DNA of 64,000 bases from Actinernus sp. WN-2022 (GCA_030867875.1 JAOWCC010001634.1:51680021-51744020); one strand, 5' to 3'; counted from the stretch's first letter, positions 18,301 through 61,505 are shown. The notes: generated from the sequence alone by a model not told the origin. Program-made: numbers and translations.

Positions 18301-20580
18301 GGGCTTGTTTCACCCCTTACCCTGGAGGGCAAGATTTTCTATCGTAAGGCCTGCGACACCAAATTGGCCTGGGATGCTGAACTGCCACGTGACCTGATGC
18401 GCAACTGGCTGAGATGGAAAAAGGGTCTTCCAAACGAGGTAGTGGTACCCAGGTCGCTCGCAATGTACAGGGAAGACATAGAAGGGATCGAATTGCACGC
18501 CTTTGGAGATGCGAGTGGCAGGGGCGTTTGCGCGGCCGTTTATGCGGTGGTTAAGCAACCATCAGGTTTCAATCAAGGGCTGGTCGTGGCAAAAGCCAGA
18601 CTGGCCAAGCAGGGATTAACAATCCCTCGGTTAGAGTTGGTCTCTGGCCATATGGCAGTAAACTTAATGGCTAATGTTAGCACAGCAATAGATGGGTTTG
18701 TTATCCTGTCAAAACACTGCTGGCTCGATAGTAGTGTTGCGCTGCATTGGATCAAGGGAAACGGACAGTACAAGCAGTTCGTAAACAACCGAGTCAGTAA
18801 AATTCAGCAACATGGTGATGTGAACTGGCGTCACGTGACCAGCCAAGAGAACCCCGCTGACCTCGGAAGCCGCGGCGGTAGTGTAGATGATGTACAGTCG
18901 TGGTGGAAAGGACCTAACTGGCTGGCGAATCAACAGCAATGGCCATGTGACATCGTAACGAGTGAAACTGCTGAGAGCAAAACGGAAGCAAAGGTTCTGA
19001 AAGAAGTTTTCGCCGCAGCAAGCGATGTGACAGATGGGTTTGACACGCTTCTGGGTAAGTTTGCTTTGTGGAAAGTTCTGAGAATTGGCGCGTGGATATC
19101 CAGATTTGTGCGCAACTGTCGTCTGGATAAGAAACAAAGAGTTAGGGGACCGCTGACTACAAGCGAAATGGAGTGGCAGAAAAACTTCTGGGTGCTGCGC
19201 GCACAGGCAAGTGTCAGAGGATCTCAGAAGTTTGAAGAGGACAAGTTGCAGCTAAACCTACAGGAAAGAAGCGATGGTATCCTGGAATGTCGAGGAAGAA
19301 TTCAGGGTGATTATCCTATTTACCTCCCTGACAACCACCCTTACACAGAGAAGCTAGTTAAGTTGTTGCATCTGCTTACGCTACATGGGGGGATGGGACT
19401 TACCATGGCGAAGGTGCGTGAGCTTTACTGGATCCCAAGGTTGAGAAGACTGGTGAAACGAGTGGTAAAGGGATGCTATGGCTGCAAGCGTTTCCAGGCT
19501 ACTGCGCTGGGCAACCCGCCCCCAGGAAACCTACCTCGAGACCGGACAGAAGGGACGACAGCGTTTCAAGTGGTAGGTGTCGACTTTGCTGGGCCGATAA
19601 GATATCGGAAAGCGAAAGATAAAGAAGGCAAGGCCTATATCGTCCTATTCGCGTGTAGCTTAACAAGAGGGATCTACTTGGAAATCCTACCCAGCATGGA
19701 GACATCGGAGTTTTTGGCTAGCCTGAAGAGGTTTATCGCACGCCGTGGGAGGCCCGAGAAAATTTATTCGGATAACGGAAGGACTTTCGTTGGGGCGGCA
19801 AGGATACTCAAGGCTATAATGCAGGACGAGAAGCTTCACAACTACTTGGCACAGCACGAAATCCGCTGGCAGTTTAACCTAAGTAGGGCCCCATGGTGGG
19901 GGGGCCAGTTCGAGCGAATGGTGGGCCTAGTCAAAAGAGCACTCTATAAGACCATTGGAAATGGGTATCTAACATGGTCAGAGCTCCAGGACGTAATGCT
20001 GGACATAGAGGTAACCCTCAACAACCGGCCCTTGAGCTATGTGGAAGAAGACCCACAACTTCCTCTCCTAACCCCAAACGCTCTACTGTTTGGGCGACCG
20101 AACCTATTACCAGAACTGGAACCGCATCACTTTGAGGTCCCGGATTTAAGGAAACGGGCAAGGTACATTAGACGGTGCAAGGAAACGATGTGGCGAAGAT
20201 GGACGGGGGAGTATTTGAAGGGTCTTCGCGAACAGCATCGTCTAAAACATGCGGGAAAGCAACGGGATGTGACAGTGGGGGAGGTAGTGATCATCAAGGA
20301 CGAGGAGAAGAACCGGGGAAAGTGGAAGATGGGAATTGTGAGTGAACTTATCACTGGTCGTGATGGCGTGGTAAGGGGAGCCAAGCTGCGAGCTGGAAAA
20401 TCCTATCTTGAACGAGCTGTGCAGCACCTCTATCCTCTTGAGTTGGCTTGCGATCTAGAGGCACCAAGACAAAGTGATGGCCTTAATGTAAATGCGCCAA
20501 AATTTACCTCTAGGCGACCAGCAAGGCGCGCAGCCCAAGACGCTAAGGCACGCATCTCTGTCATGGCGGATGACGAGTAG
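15301..20580 (+). CDS. gag-pol: BEL/Pao gag-pol polyprotein
   Basis: 1759 residues from the first ATG (the in-frame GTG at 15289 is not needed). Coiled-coil N-terminus, then a Gag region (about 160-350) typical of BEL. Three CCHC zinc knuckles follow at about 372, 404 and 423 (CVYCNDGSHKAVEC, CFNCTGSQHLASEC, CQTCDRKGHHTSIC). Next come an aspartic protease with DTGAG near 483, a reverse transcriptase with YVDD near 889, RNase H with FGDASG near 1066, and an integrase with an HHCC zinc site (about 1356-1397). The DDE triad is VDFAG (about 1427), SDNG (about 1489) and FERM (about 1537). No stop or frameshift; every catalytic motif is present. It is translated as a single frame with no gag/pol shift. 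Confidence 0.96.
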   Translation: MEKLAKDLDVQLKFLAFTKAKGEVVVGKRNAEGIERHRDALRIIVKQVETLKLTIEQEKVSAGETMEGLTLWNKDIEEQQSLADEEITRLGKCLSDAKHEENLVEQENGQGILAQARASQLAFEKAQYELKLGYEQKIEEAKAKGKESTIYSSTGEKGNNAKLPKLVISKFDGSHMDWPRFWNQFVAEIDKAEVASITKFSYLRELVNPSVRAGIDGLPFSTEGYERAKNILKDRYGKASEVVNAYVVNIMSLPKISGANPLKIHDFYSKLLTSVQSLETMGKLNTVNGYVRMTLDKLEGIKGDLVRTEDDWQEWDFPKFVEALRKWTLRNPILAKESESPFRTDRPNASRNRQNATHNYQTQQSGRNWKRVCVYCNDGSHKAVECTKVIGVDDRKAILRASKLCFNCTGSQHLASECRSRSVCQTCDRKGHHTSICPTLGAIKGTQMGKPEKMMTTTFTTNNLVIYPVVVVEVGGITCRALLDTGAGSSYASAALLDKIGARVHKRQVRTIEMMLGSVTKTMEMSRAQVRSHGSDFHMDVELTRVNKDKLLELDNPRYPECIAKHSHLEGVTMDDTDTKDCLPVHVILGASEYARIKTQTLPRIGAPGEPIAEHTKYGWTIMSPGKEIDLSPMFATQTSVMDYEDLCRLDVLGLQDCSEGDQTEVYEEFKEQLVRSPDGWYETGLPWKGNHPPLPNNKTGSLRRLQNLERKLDKQGLSERYHKVIQDQIATGIVERVTGPPEGREFYIPHKAVLREGAESTKLRVVYDASARASDNSPSLNECLNPGPPLQNDLWNVMVRARLHPILITGDLVQAFLQIRIREEHRDALRFHWFEDLEAKTVETLRFTRVLFGLAPSPFLLAGVLRQHLESCRETYPDMVSEISKSLYVDDLISGGPSLKSVEELKDAATKIFAEGGFELHKWHSNVCELEVTESSQNGEAGETYAKEKLGVPKGRQATILGLSWYKEDDTISIKFPTELVQPTKRGILSNVSKIYDPLGLVSPLTLEGKIFYRKACDTKLAWDAELPRDLMRNWLRWKKGLPNEVVVPRSLAMYREDIEGIELHAFGDASGRGVCAAVYAVVKQPSGFNQGLVVAKARLAKQGLTIPRLELVSGHMAVNLMANVSTAIDGFVILSKHCWLDSSVALHWIKGNGQYKQFVNNRVSKIQQHGDVNWRHVTSQENPADLGSRGGSVDDVQSWWKGPNWLANQQQWPCDIVTSETAESKTEAKVLKEVFAAASDVTDGFDTLLGKFALWKVLRIGAWISRFVRNCRLDKKQRVRGPLTTSEMEWQKNFWVLRAQASVRGSQKFEEDKLQLNLQERSDGILECRGRIQGDYPIYLPDNHPYTEKLVKLLHLLTLHGGMGLTMAKVRELYWIPRLRRLVKRVVKGCYGCKRFQATALGNPPPGNLPRDRTEGTTAFQVVGVDFAGPIRYRKAKDKEGKAYIVLFACSLTRGIYLEILPSMETSEFLASLKRFIARRGRPEKIYSDNGRTFVGAARILKAIMQDEKLHNYLAQHEIRWQFNLSRAPWWGGQFERMVGLVKRALYKTIGNGYLTWSELQDVMLDIEVTLNNRPLSYVEEDPQLPLLTPNALLFGRPNLLPELEPHHFEVPDLRKRARYIRRCKETMWRRWTGEYLKGLREQHRLKHAGKQRDVTVGEVVIIKDEEKNRGKWKMGIVSELITGRDGVVRGAKLRAGKSYLERAVQHLYPLELACDLEAPRQSDGLNVNAPKFTSRRPARRAAQDAKARISVMADDE

Positions 20581-20703
20581 CGAACAGTCTAGCTACGATA
20601 ACCGTTACACTTTATTTGAGCCCATTGTATTCATAAGCTTGGTTTGTTTAAGTTCGTTAGCTAAGTGAGATTAAGTCAGACAAACATTTGCTCTCTCCGA
20701 GAC

Positions 20704-20717
20704 AAATGGGGGGATGG
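20704..20717 (+). promoter_or_regulatory. BEL polypurine tract
   Basis: AAATGGGGGGATGG lies immediately before the 3' LTR and would prime plus-strand synthesis. Confidence 0.85.
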
Positions 20718-21018
20718 TGTCAGAGATCATACATGTAGTACGTTATCAATACAGGGCACTTATGCATGAGAGATATATATACCAGTATAAACAAGACATG
20801 ATCCAATAAGTAATCGCAATTATCTATGTATTTTAGGAATGTAGGCATAAGTTCACTAGGGAACTGAAACCTTGACAACTAACTGTCAATCAAGTGAACA
20901 ATCGATCGAACGCATGATATGAAAGTATAGGGAGTGTTGTGCTGTGTACTTCTAGCAGTGTGTATTAATAAAACTGAAGAGGAATATTATGTCGGTAGCA
21001 ATGGCTTCATTCACGACA
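20718..21018 (+). repeat. BEL 3' LTR
   Basis: 301 bp, identical to the 5' LTR except for one transition. It ends 17 bp before the start codon of the next Polinton gene (21036), so its own transcription signals could now influence that gene. Confidence 0.95.
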
Positions 21019-21035
21019 AGTTATAATATATCGAA

Positions 21036-21653
21036 ATGGCAAGCGATTCAATTCAATTAGTTCCAACGGCACCAGGTATTTATCCGCCGCTGGCTAGCGG
21101 AGATAATTTTCGGTTGCAAACAGTCCGAGATACTCTTTCAGATATCGAAACTCAAGAAAAACACTATGAGGGTGTGCGTAAGAAATACGCCCGCGCACAA
21201 GGAATTGTCCATGGTGTCGCTGTGGTAGCAGGAGGTCTATCCGTATTATTATCGGGTTCAGGACTAGCAGCAGCTCTAACTGGTTTTGGTATAGTGCTTG
21301 GTTTACCATTCGGTGTTATTGGTGGGGCCTGTGGGATGATTTCAGCAGCTACGACCATTGAGGCTAAAAAGCTCGGAAAAAAAGCTTCTAAACATGAGAA
21401 AACCGCTATGTTAGCTAAAGCGAAAATTAATACGATTTGCGATCTAGTATCAAAGGCCCTTCGCGATGAAAATATATCTGACGTCGAATACAACCTAATC
21501 CTCGCTGAGGTAGATAAATACGAAACTATGAAGATTGAAATTCGTCACAAAACTTCGGCTAATTTAAGCCGAATGAGTGAAAAAAGGGTGGAACAAATTC
21601 GAGGCGAAGTCAAGCAAAAAATGCTAGAAGAAATGATAGCAAAATTGGGGTAA
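21036..21653 (+). CDS. Polinton membrane protein with central glycine-rich hydrophobic domain
   Basis: 205 residues, function unknown. A polar N-terminus (1-55) is followed by a long Gly/Ala-rich hydrophobic region (about 57-107, GVAVVAGGLSVLLSGSG and GFGIVLGLPFGVIGGACG), enough for two membrane passes. A charged helical C-terminal half (110-205) has likely coiled coil. The frame is intact. Before the BEL insertion it lay about 130 bp downstream of the penton-like reading frame, so it may have been co-expressed with it. Glycine-rich membrane proteins of this kind are common in Polintons; a role in virion membrane or entry is speculation. Confidence 0.75.
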   Translation: MASDSIQLVPTAPGIYPPLASGDNFRLQTVRDTLSDIETQEKHYEGVRKKYARAQGIVHGVAVVAGGLSVLLSGSGLAAALTGFGIVLGLPFGVIGGACGMISAATTIEAKKLGKKASKHEKTAMLAKAKINTICDLVSKALRDENISDVEYNLILAEVDKYETMKIEIRHKTSANLSRMSEKRVEQIRGEVKQKMLEEMIAKLG

Positions 21654-21840
21654 AAATTGACATCTCATATGAGAAAAGTGAGCGTGGGCGATATTTACGC
21701 TTTTCTAAGCGGTTCGTATAAATTAACTTGTATGTCGAGTTCGTATGCAAATTTCGAGACATAGCGTAGGCGGCGCTAATTAACATACGACAATTGCTTA
21801 AAACATAAGTAGGATATTTTTCGCCTACGTCACTGTCTAG

Positions 21841-21931
21841 CATGTATAGCCCTCGCGGTTCAGCGCTGGACTGGAAGGAAAATGGAGGCCCTTTCAGTTC
21901 AGAGTTCGAATCCGTCTGGGGACTATACATG
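21841..21931 (+). ncRNA. Candidate structured RNA with a perfect Pol III B box
   Basis: The ends CATGTATAG (21841-21849) and CTATACATG (21923-21931) pair perfectly, extended by CCC/GGG. An inner stem pairs ACTGGAAGG with CCTTTCAGT. Between them lies GTTCGAATCC, a perfect B-box match. The cloverleaf is not canonical (extra bases between T-arm and acceptor; no good A box; no immediate T-run terminator), so it is not called as a tRNA. It may be a VA-RNA-like or tRNA-derived transcript. Confidence 0.4.
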
Positions 21932-21937
21932 GTAGAT

Positions 21938-22002
21938 CGGTTTGTGGGGGGTAAAAAGCCTCCAGCCCCCCACAAATCGTAGCGCGTCTGCCGATGTGGC
22001 AG
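21938..22002 (+). other. Two consecutive strong hairpins
   Basis: 21938-21951 pairs with 21966-21979 (14 bp, G-rich arm TTTGTGGGGGG, one G-T pair). Directly after it TCTGCC...GGCAGA (21987-22002) forms a second stem. No ORF covers them. Confidence 0.5.
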
Positions 22003-22116
22003 AAGACGAACAAATACAGTACAAACAGTGTCAATCCTGGGTCGGGTGCTTGGGTAGAGCTTACAGATACTCGAATAGGGTTCCAAGGAGTGCCGGTTGT
22101 GCCTCAACCAGTTAGG

Positions 22117-22186
22117 ACCAAATACAGTAGACCAAATACAGTAGACCAAATACAGTAGACCAAATACAGTAGACCGAATACAGTAA
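22117..22186. repeat. 14-bp tandem repeat, five copies
   Basis: Unit ACCAAATACAGTAG, with starts at 22117, 22131, 22145, 22159 and 22173 (the last copy has G for A). AATACAGT also occurs at 22012 and in the repeats at 22456-22610, suggesting a shared binding motif. Confidence 0.85.
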
Positions 22187-22208
22187 GCCGGGCCCGGTAA
22201 TAAGCAAA

Positions 22209-22271
22209 AACCTCTCTAGGAACGAAAAGGCGAAGTAAGGAAAAAGGAGAAAGTGGGTTCCTAGAGAGGTT
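22209..22271. other. Perfect 15-bp stem hairpin with 33-nt loop
   Basis: AACCTCTCTAGGAAC (22209-22223) is exactly complementary to 22257-22271, and the loop is purine-rich. It could act as a transcript 3' structure, a miRNA-like precursor or a protein-binding cruciform; nothing decides between them. Confidence 0.6.
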
Positions 22272-22455
22272 CTGGAGACGTCCAGTTTTGCTTTTGGTCT
22301 TTTTCTTTGTTTTGATTTTTTCTTCTTAGAACTAAAATCATATGTTCTAGTTCGAAATTTTTCTATCTATATCATGACCAGAAATGGGAAAGAAGTGCTT
22401 TTTATAGCGAGCGGGGTGCCTATTTTACCGGTATCGAATAGTGCACAATAAATAC

Positions 22456-22610
22456 AGTCACACTCTATGGTGAGATGCCATAATACATACAGTCACACTC
22501 TATGGTGATTTCGTAGACATCGAATAATGTATAATAATATAGTCACACTCTATGGTGATTTCGTAGACATCGAATAATGTATAGCAAAATACAGTCGTAC
22601 TCTATGGTGA
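22456..22610. repeat. Four spaced copies of an 18-bp motif in a degenerate ~52-bp repeat
   Basis: AGTCACACTCTATGGTGA at 22456, 22491 and 22541 and a variant (AGTCGTACTC...) at 22593. The last units share TTTCGTAGACATCGAATAATGT between copies. The region between the RNA-like hairpins and the minus-strand gene block lacks an ORF, so this looks regulatory or like simple repeat growth. Confidence 0.75.
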
Positions 22611-22650
22611 ACTGGAAGTGCTAAACGAGCCACATAATGATCTTCGAAGC
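22611..22650 (-). pseudogene. Remnant of an ankyrin repeat with internal stop
   Basis: On the minus strand this short piece reads IIMWLV-stop-HFQ, matching IVKWLIKRFQ in the intact ankyrin gene upstream on the same strand (22951-23721). It implies a former second ankyrin gene, or a longer ancestral array whose end decayed. Confidence 0.5.
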
Positions 22651-22702
22651 TTAGGAATTGCTGTCAACGAGGGGACTGACGATGAAGATGACTAAGCGAT
22701 AT

Positions 22703-22870
22703 CTAGATGATCCTTCGTGTAGGAATGAAACACCCGCGGCAGGGGTATGGCTCAAACGATCCTTTTCTGATCTGGTGTCGGTGTTGCTTACAGCACTCGA
22801 ATAAACAACTCTTACCACAAATAGTTGTCCTGCCTATTGTTAACCATCGGCACTGATTTTGTCCTCGCAT
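22703..22870 (-). CDS. Diverged paralogue of the TIR-encoded Cys-rich protein
   Basis: 55 residues from the ATG at 22870. It aligns without gaps over its first 47 residues to the TIR protein: shared start MRG, NxC, CxKSC, Cys and His in the same places (CCKQH against YCRTH), IRKG/IRQG, and PCRGC. It lacks the final CxxC pair and the basic tail, so it is a shorter, probably single-module zinc protein. A longer ORF to 23011 exists, but the homology begins exactly at 22870. It could be a truncated duplicate. Confidence 0.6.
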   Translation of the reverse strand: MRGQNQCRWLTIGRTTICGKSCLFECCKQHRHQIRKGSFEPYPCRGCFIPTRRII

Positions 22871-22950
22871 CTTGTGGCTGATAATATAATGGTTGCATAA
22901 AATCGGTCGTTTTTTATTGGGGGTAGTTCTTAGTAAGGGAATAATGGGGG

Positions 22951-23721
22951 TTATATGAGGTCTGAATATTCGTTCTCTAGTTCGTACTGGAAGAAGTACT
23001 CGACGAGACACTTAACGATACCGTAATGACCATTGTAGTAGGCATAACGTAGTGCGTGGTCGGCGTCCGTATCATAATAAAAGGGATAGAAGTACTCAAT
23101 AATAAATTTAACAACGTCAAGAAAGCCATTTCTAGTGGCCTTGAATAGCATACCACCAATGTCTTCATATAATTCATCATAATCATATTTGAGGATCTGG
23201 GAGTGCTTAAAGAGAAACTTGACGATATCGATATTACCATTTTCGCATGCGTAGCAAAATGCACAGGTGATGTGTATGGCTAGTATATTGAACTGGAAGC
23301 GCTTAATTAGCCACTTAACGATACCAAAATTATTATTCCTACAGGCATTGATTAGTATATCCCCATCGTAGTTATGCTCGGTTTCATCGTCACCGTCTTC
23401 ATCGTAGTAGTATGCCCTAAAATTACCATTAACAGTATGGCTATATCCTACTACGATACCACATTCGCAATCGTATACGTCATCCTCGGAAATATTGAAT
23501 TTCTTAACCAAATTATCTCTCTCATCATCGTTATGAGCAGACATAAGCCCTAATAGGACTACTCGTCTACGGAATTCTTTGTCTACGTTTTCGTAACATG
23601 CTATAGATGCGGCATCATTTAGATGTTTTGAAGTCAAAGAAATAGCGGCAAATGATGTAGGACCGGCATACTCTACGATCTTAGTCAAAATTTCTATAGG
23701 AAGGTACAATATATTAGCCAT
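22951..23721 (-). CDS. F-box-like plus ankyrin-repeat protein
   Basis: 256 residues. The N-terminus (about 5-45) matches the F-box pattern: LPIEILTKIVEYAG, then a serine/leucine-rich helix and LNDAASIACYENV. Residues about 115-250 carry ankyrin-like repeats with the signature ACRNNNFGIVKWLIK, ACENGNIDIVKFLFK, ATRNGFLDVVKFIIE and AYYNGHYGIVKCLVE. Such F-box/ankyrin proteins in large DNA viruses act as substrate adaptors for the host SCF ubiquitin ligase; that role here is inference from family. It is transcribed inward from the right TIR, 16 bp downstream of the TIR-encoded zinc protein, and likely shares its promoter. Not part of the core Polinton gene set. Confidence 0.8.
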   Translation of the reverse strand: MANILYLPIEILTKIVEYAGPTSFAAISLTSKHLNDAASIACYENVDKEFRRRVVLLGLMSAHNDDERDNLVKKFNISEDDVYDCECGIVVGYSHTVNGNFRAYYYDEDGDDETEHNYDGDILINACRNNNFGIVKWLIKRFQFNILAIHITCAFCYACENGNIDIVKFLFKHSQILKYDYDELYEDIGGMLFKATRNGFLDVVKFIIEYFYPFYYDTDADHALRYAYYNGHYGIVKCLVEYFFQYELENEYSDLI

Positions 23722-23737
23722 AGTACACTTCCGATGT

Positions 23738-24034
23738 TTAAGACAAACCTGTGGGTTTTCGAATCTGTAGCAGCTCCTGCAGTACTTCTAAGAACTGCCG
23801 CCTTGCTGCCTTTTCCTTCCTGGATAGTTCTACGCGTAGTAACACAGACCCGCACCCAACACAAGTATAAAAAGTGCTCTGAGTTCCCTTTCCGCACCCG
23901 CGACAAGGTGTTGGAATCCGCCTTCCCTGCCTTATTTTATATAAATGGGTCCTACAATATGTACCTATGCACGACTTGCTGCAGAATGCTTGCTCTCCAA
24001 CCTTTAACCAACTACATAAATTCTCGCTGCGCAT
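23738..24034 (-). CDS. Cys-rich zinc-binding-like protein encoded in the right TIR
   Basis: 98 residues, the mirror copy of the left-TIR gene. It differs by Gly3 to Ser and by the last two residues, which come from unique DNA just inside the TIR and end in a stop. The same Cys7, CSKSC, YCRTH, CRGC, CVGC pattern is kept. Because each TIR drives a copy inward, the left one leads into PolB and the right one into the F-box/ankyrin gene; both may therefore be the first gene of a transcript. Confidence 0.7.
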   Translation of the reverse strand: MRSENLCSWLKVGEQAFCSKSCIGTYCRTHLYKIRQGRRIPTPCRGCGKGTQSTFYTCVGCGSVLLRVELSRKEKAARRQFLEVLQELLQIRKPTGLS

Positions 24035-24252
24035 TTTTTCATATAATTCGGTATCTCAGATATACATTAGAATGACGTATCTCTAATTAGATCTAATTAG
24101 GTGGGTGGGGCCATCCGTGGGACTGCGGGGGCTTATATGGGGAGGCGAATTGAAACAAATTTCAACGATTTTTTAGCGGAGTAGGGATATACGATGGGAG
24201 AAAAAAGGCTTAAATAAGGATGTGCGCCAGAACCGCTATTGTATATACTACT
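23748..24252 (-). repeat. Polinton right terminal inverted repeat
   Basis: 505 bp, reverse complement of 2299-2803 with two mismatches seen by eye. It ends ATATACTACT followed by the target duplication. Confidence 0.93.
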
Positions 24253-24257
24253 CAAGT
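24252..24257. repeat. Polinton target-site duplication, right copy
   Basis: TCAAGT, the same as 2293-2298. The first T is also the last base of the TIR, so either one T was lost at the junction or the duplication is five bases. Confidence 0.6.
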
Positions 24258-24934
24258 CACACAAAAAAGAACAAACATTTTCTCGATGCGGCACGTTGCT
24301 TTGATCGGAAATCAACATTGGCGGGAAATCTTGACAGATAGTTGAACTGTGATGAGAAATGATTGGCCAAGAGCTTGCTAATTGTTGGAGAGGCGGGGCT
24401 TCAGATTCACGCATAGGTATATTTTTTGAAGTGCTATTTTCTCGCTTTCGATTTTCAATCAAAATAGAGTTTTAAAAAAGCTCCCACTCAAGAGGAATTT
24501 ATTCGATTTGTGTGAAATTTTCACAAAATTTCAATTGATATCTCGGCTGCAAAACAGTGTCGGGGAATTGGGAAATTCTAAAAAGAGAGCTATTGACGAC
24601 GTTTCCCGCATATCTACGGTACTCGGATTATTTTTTCGCCTTTTCATGGAAAGCATGATAACTTTTGAACTAAATCGAATTTTGAAATTCCCCGACACGG
24701 TTTTGTAATACAATTCCTCTGAAACACGACAAAGCAAACAGATTTTTAAACTTTAAAATATTTTCGGAGTCGGAACTTCTGAAAGCCATCTCACTAGATC
24801 GGAGAAACGGGATGGCGGAAAATTCGAGATTTTCAAAGAACTCAAAACTTTTTATGTATTCTTGTAGCCAATTTTATAAGCTTCAAAATGATACATGAGT
24901 GATTTATCTACGATGTTTCCTCGAGGCGCTACAT
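24258..24934. other. Host flank with one small MITE-like inverted repeat
   Basis: No gene seen. A 156-bp unit at 24550-24705 has about 20-bp inverted ends (CAAAACAGTGTCGGGGAATT and its near complement), consistent with a tiny non-autonomous DNA transposon. Confidence 0.5.
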
Positions 24935-25370
24935 ACATGTAATTTAGACTGGAAACGCACCCTGAAGGTATCCGGTAACCTTAATCTAAGTATATTGTCA
25001 TAACTATCATGGTAATTGTTTAATACAAAGCGTAGACAACGTTGATTGAGTTTCTCGAGCTTATCAGAGTTATGCTTGCCACAGCAGTGCCAAACAACAG
25101 AACAGTAGTAACACATGTAGCTGTCAGTGGTAATATGTAGGCTTTACATAGCATAACTTTAGCACCAACTGGTATCAACTTCTTGTGCCTCTTGATCACT
25201 TGTAGCTGATTGCCTACTTTGCGAGTAATGTTGGCAATATGATCACTAAAGTTTAAGTTACAATCTATGCTACTAATGCCTAATAAATGCATGCTGTCGC
25301 AATGTAAAATAGTGTTATTGCCTAATTTGAAAGCCAAATCACTATTATTATCTACATCTTCATCACTCAA
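24935..25370 (-). repeat. LINE reverse-transcriptase remnant (C-terminal part, frameshifted)
   Basis: Two overlapping minus-strand frames together match the region after the RT catalytic site of CR1/Jockey-like LINEs: HLLGISSIDCNLNFSDHIAN..., then KLEKLNQRCLRFVLNNY. The frame is broken between them. It ends about 120 bp before the first recognised PMPCB exon. Confidence 0.65.
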
Positions 25371-25491
25371 TCGATCATCAATTTATGCACAAGATACAAA
25401 CAAATGCAACATCAGAAAGTTTCATGCATACAATGTATGTATTGTTAACATGAACTTTATGACCGACACAATACTTCCTCATCTCCTGCAG

Positions 25492-61505
<36,014 letters not shown>

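Larger units (their letters stand above)
14912..21018 (+). mobile_element. Complete BEL/Pao LTR retrotransposon nested in the Polinton
   Basis: 6107 bp with 301-bp LTRs (TGTCAG...GACA) that differ at a single position I can find, a primer-binding site, a polypurine tract and one uninterrupted gag-pol ORF. Flanks show a 4-5 bp duplication: AAGTT at 14907-14911 and, sharing the last LTR base, at 21018-21022. The order protease, RT, RNase H, integrase and the RT motif YVDD place it in BEL/Pao. It looks very young and possibly active. Confidence 0.95.
2299..24252. mobile_element. Polinton/Maverick (adintovirus-like) element
   Basis: A self-synthesising DNA transposon or endogenous virus-like element about 22 kb long (about 15.8 kb without the nested BEL). 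It is bounded by 505-bp TIRs beginning AG and ending CT. It carries the diagnostic set: protein-primed PolB (2818-6396), retroviral-type integrase (6388-7440), packaging ATPase (9516-10202), double jelly-roll capsid protein (10153-11403) and a penton-like protein (14244-14908). Two TIR differences in about 505 bp and intact large ORFs point to a recent insertion. Oddities are a frameshift in the penton gene, no visible protease, an F-box/ankyrin gene, and a gene inside each TIR. Confidence 0.95.

Noticed and set aside
21841..21931. Canonical tRNA gene
   Set aside because: B box is perfect, but the T stem is not adjacent to the acceptor stem, the A box is poor and no cloverleaf fits; kept only as a structured-RNA candidate.
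22703..23011. 102-residue form of the small Cys-rich protein
   Set aside because: Homology to the TIR protein starts exactly at the internal ATG (22870); the upstream part overlaps the ankyrin gene end in another frame.
2299..24252. Bacterial or phage origin of the PolB/ATPase block
   Set aside because: Retroviral-type integrase, TIR layout, animal BEL nested inside and spliced host gene alongside all indicate a eukaryotic Polinton.
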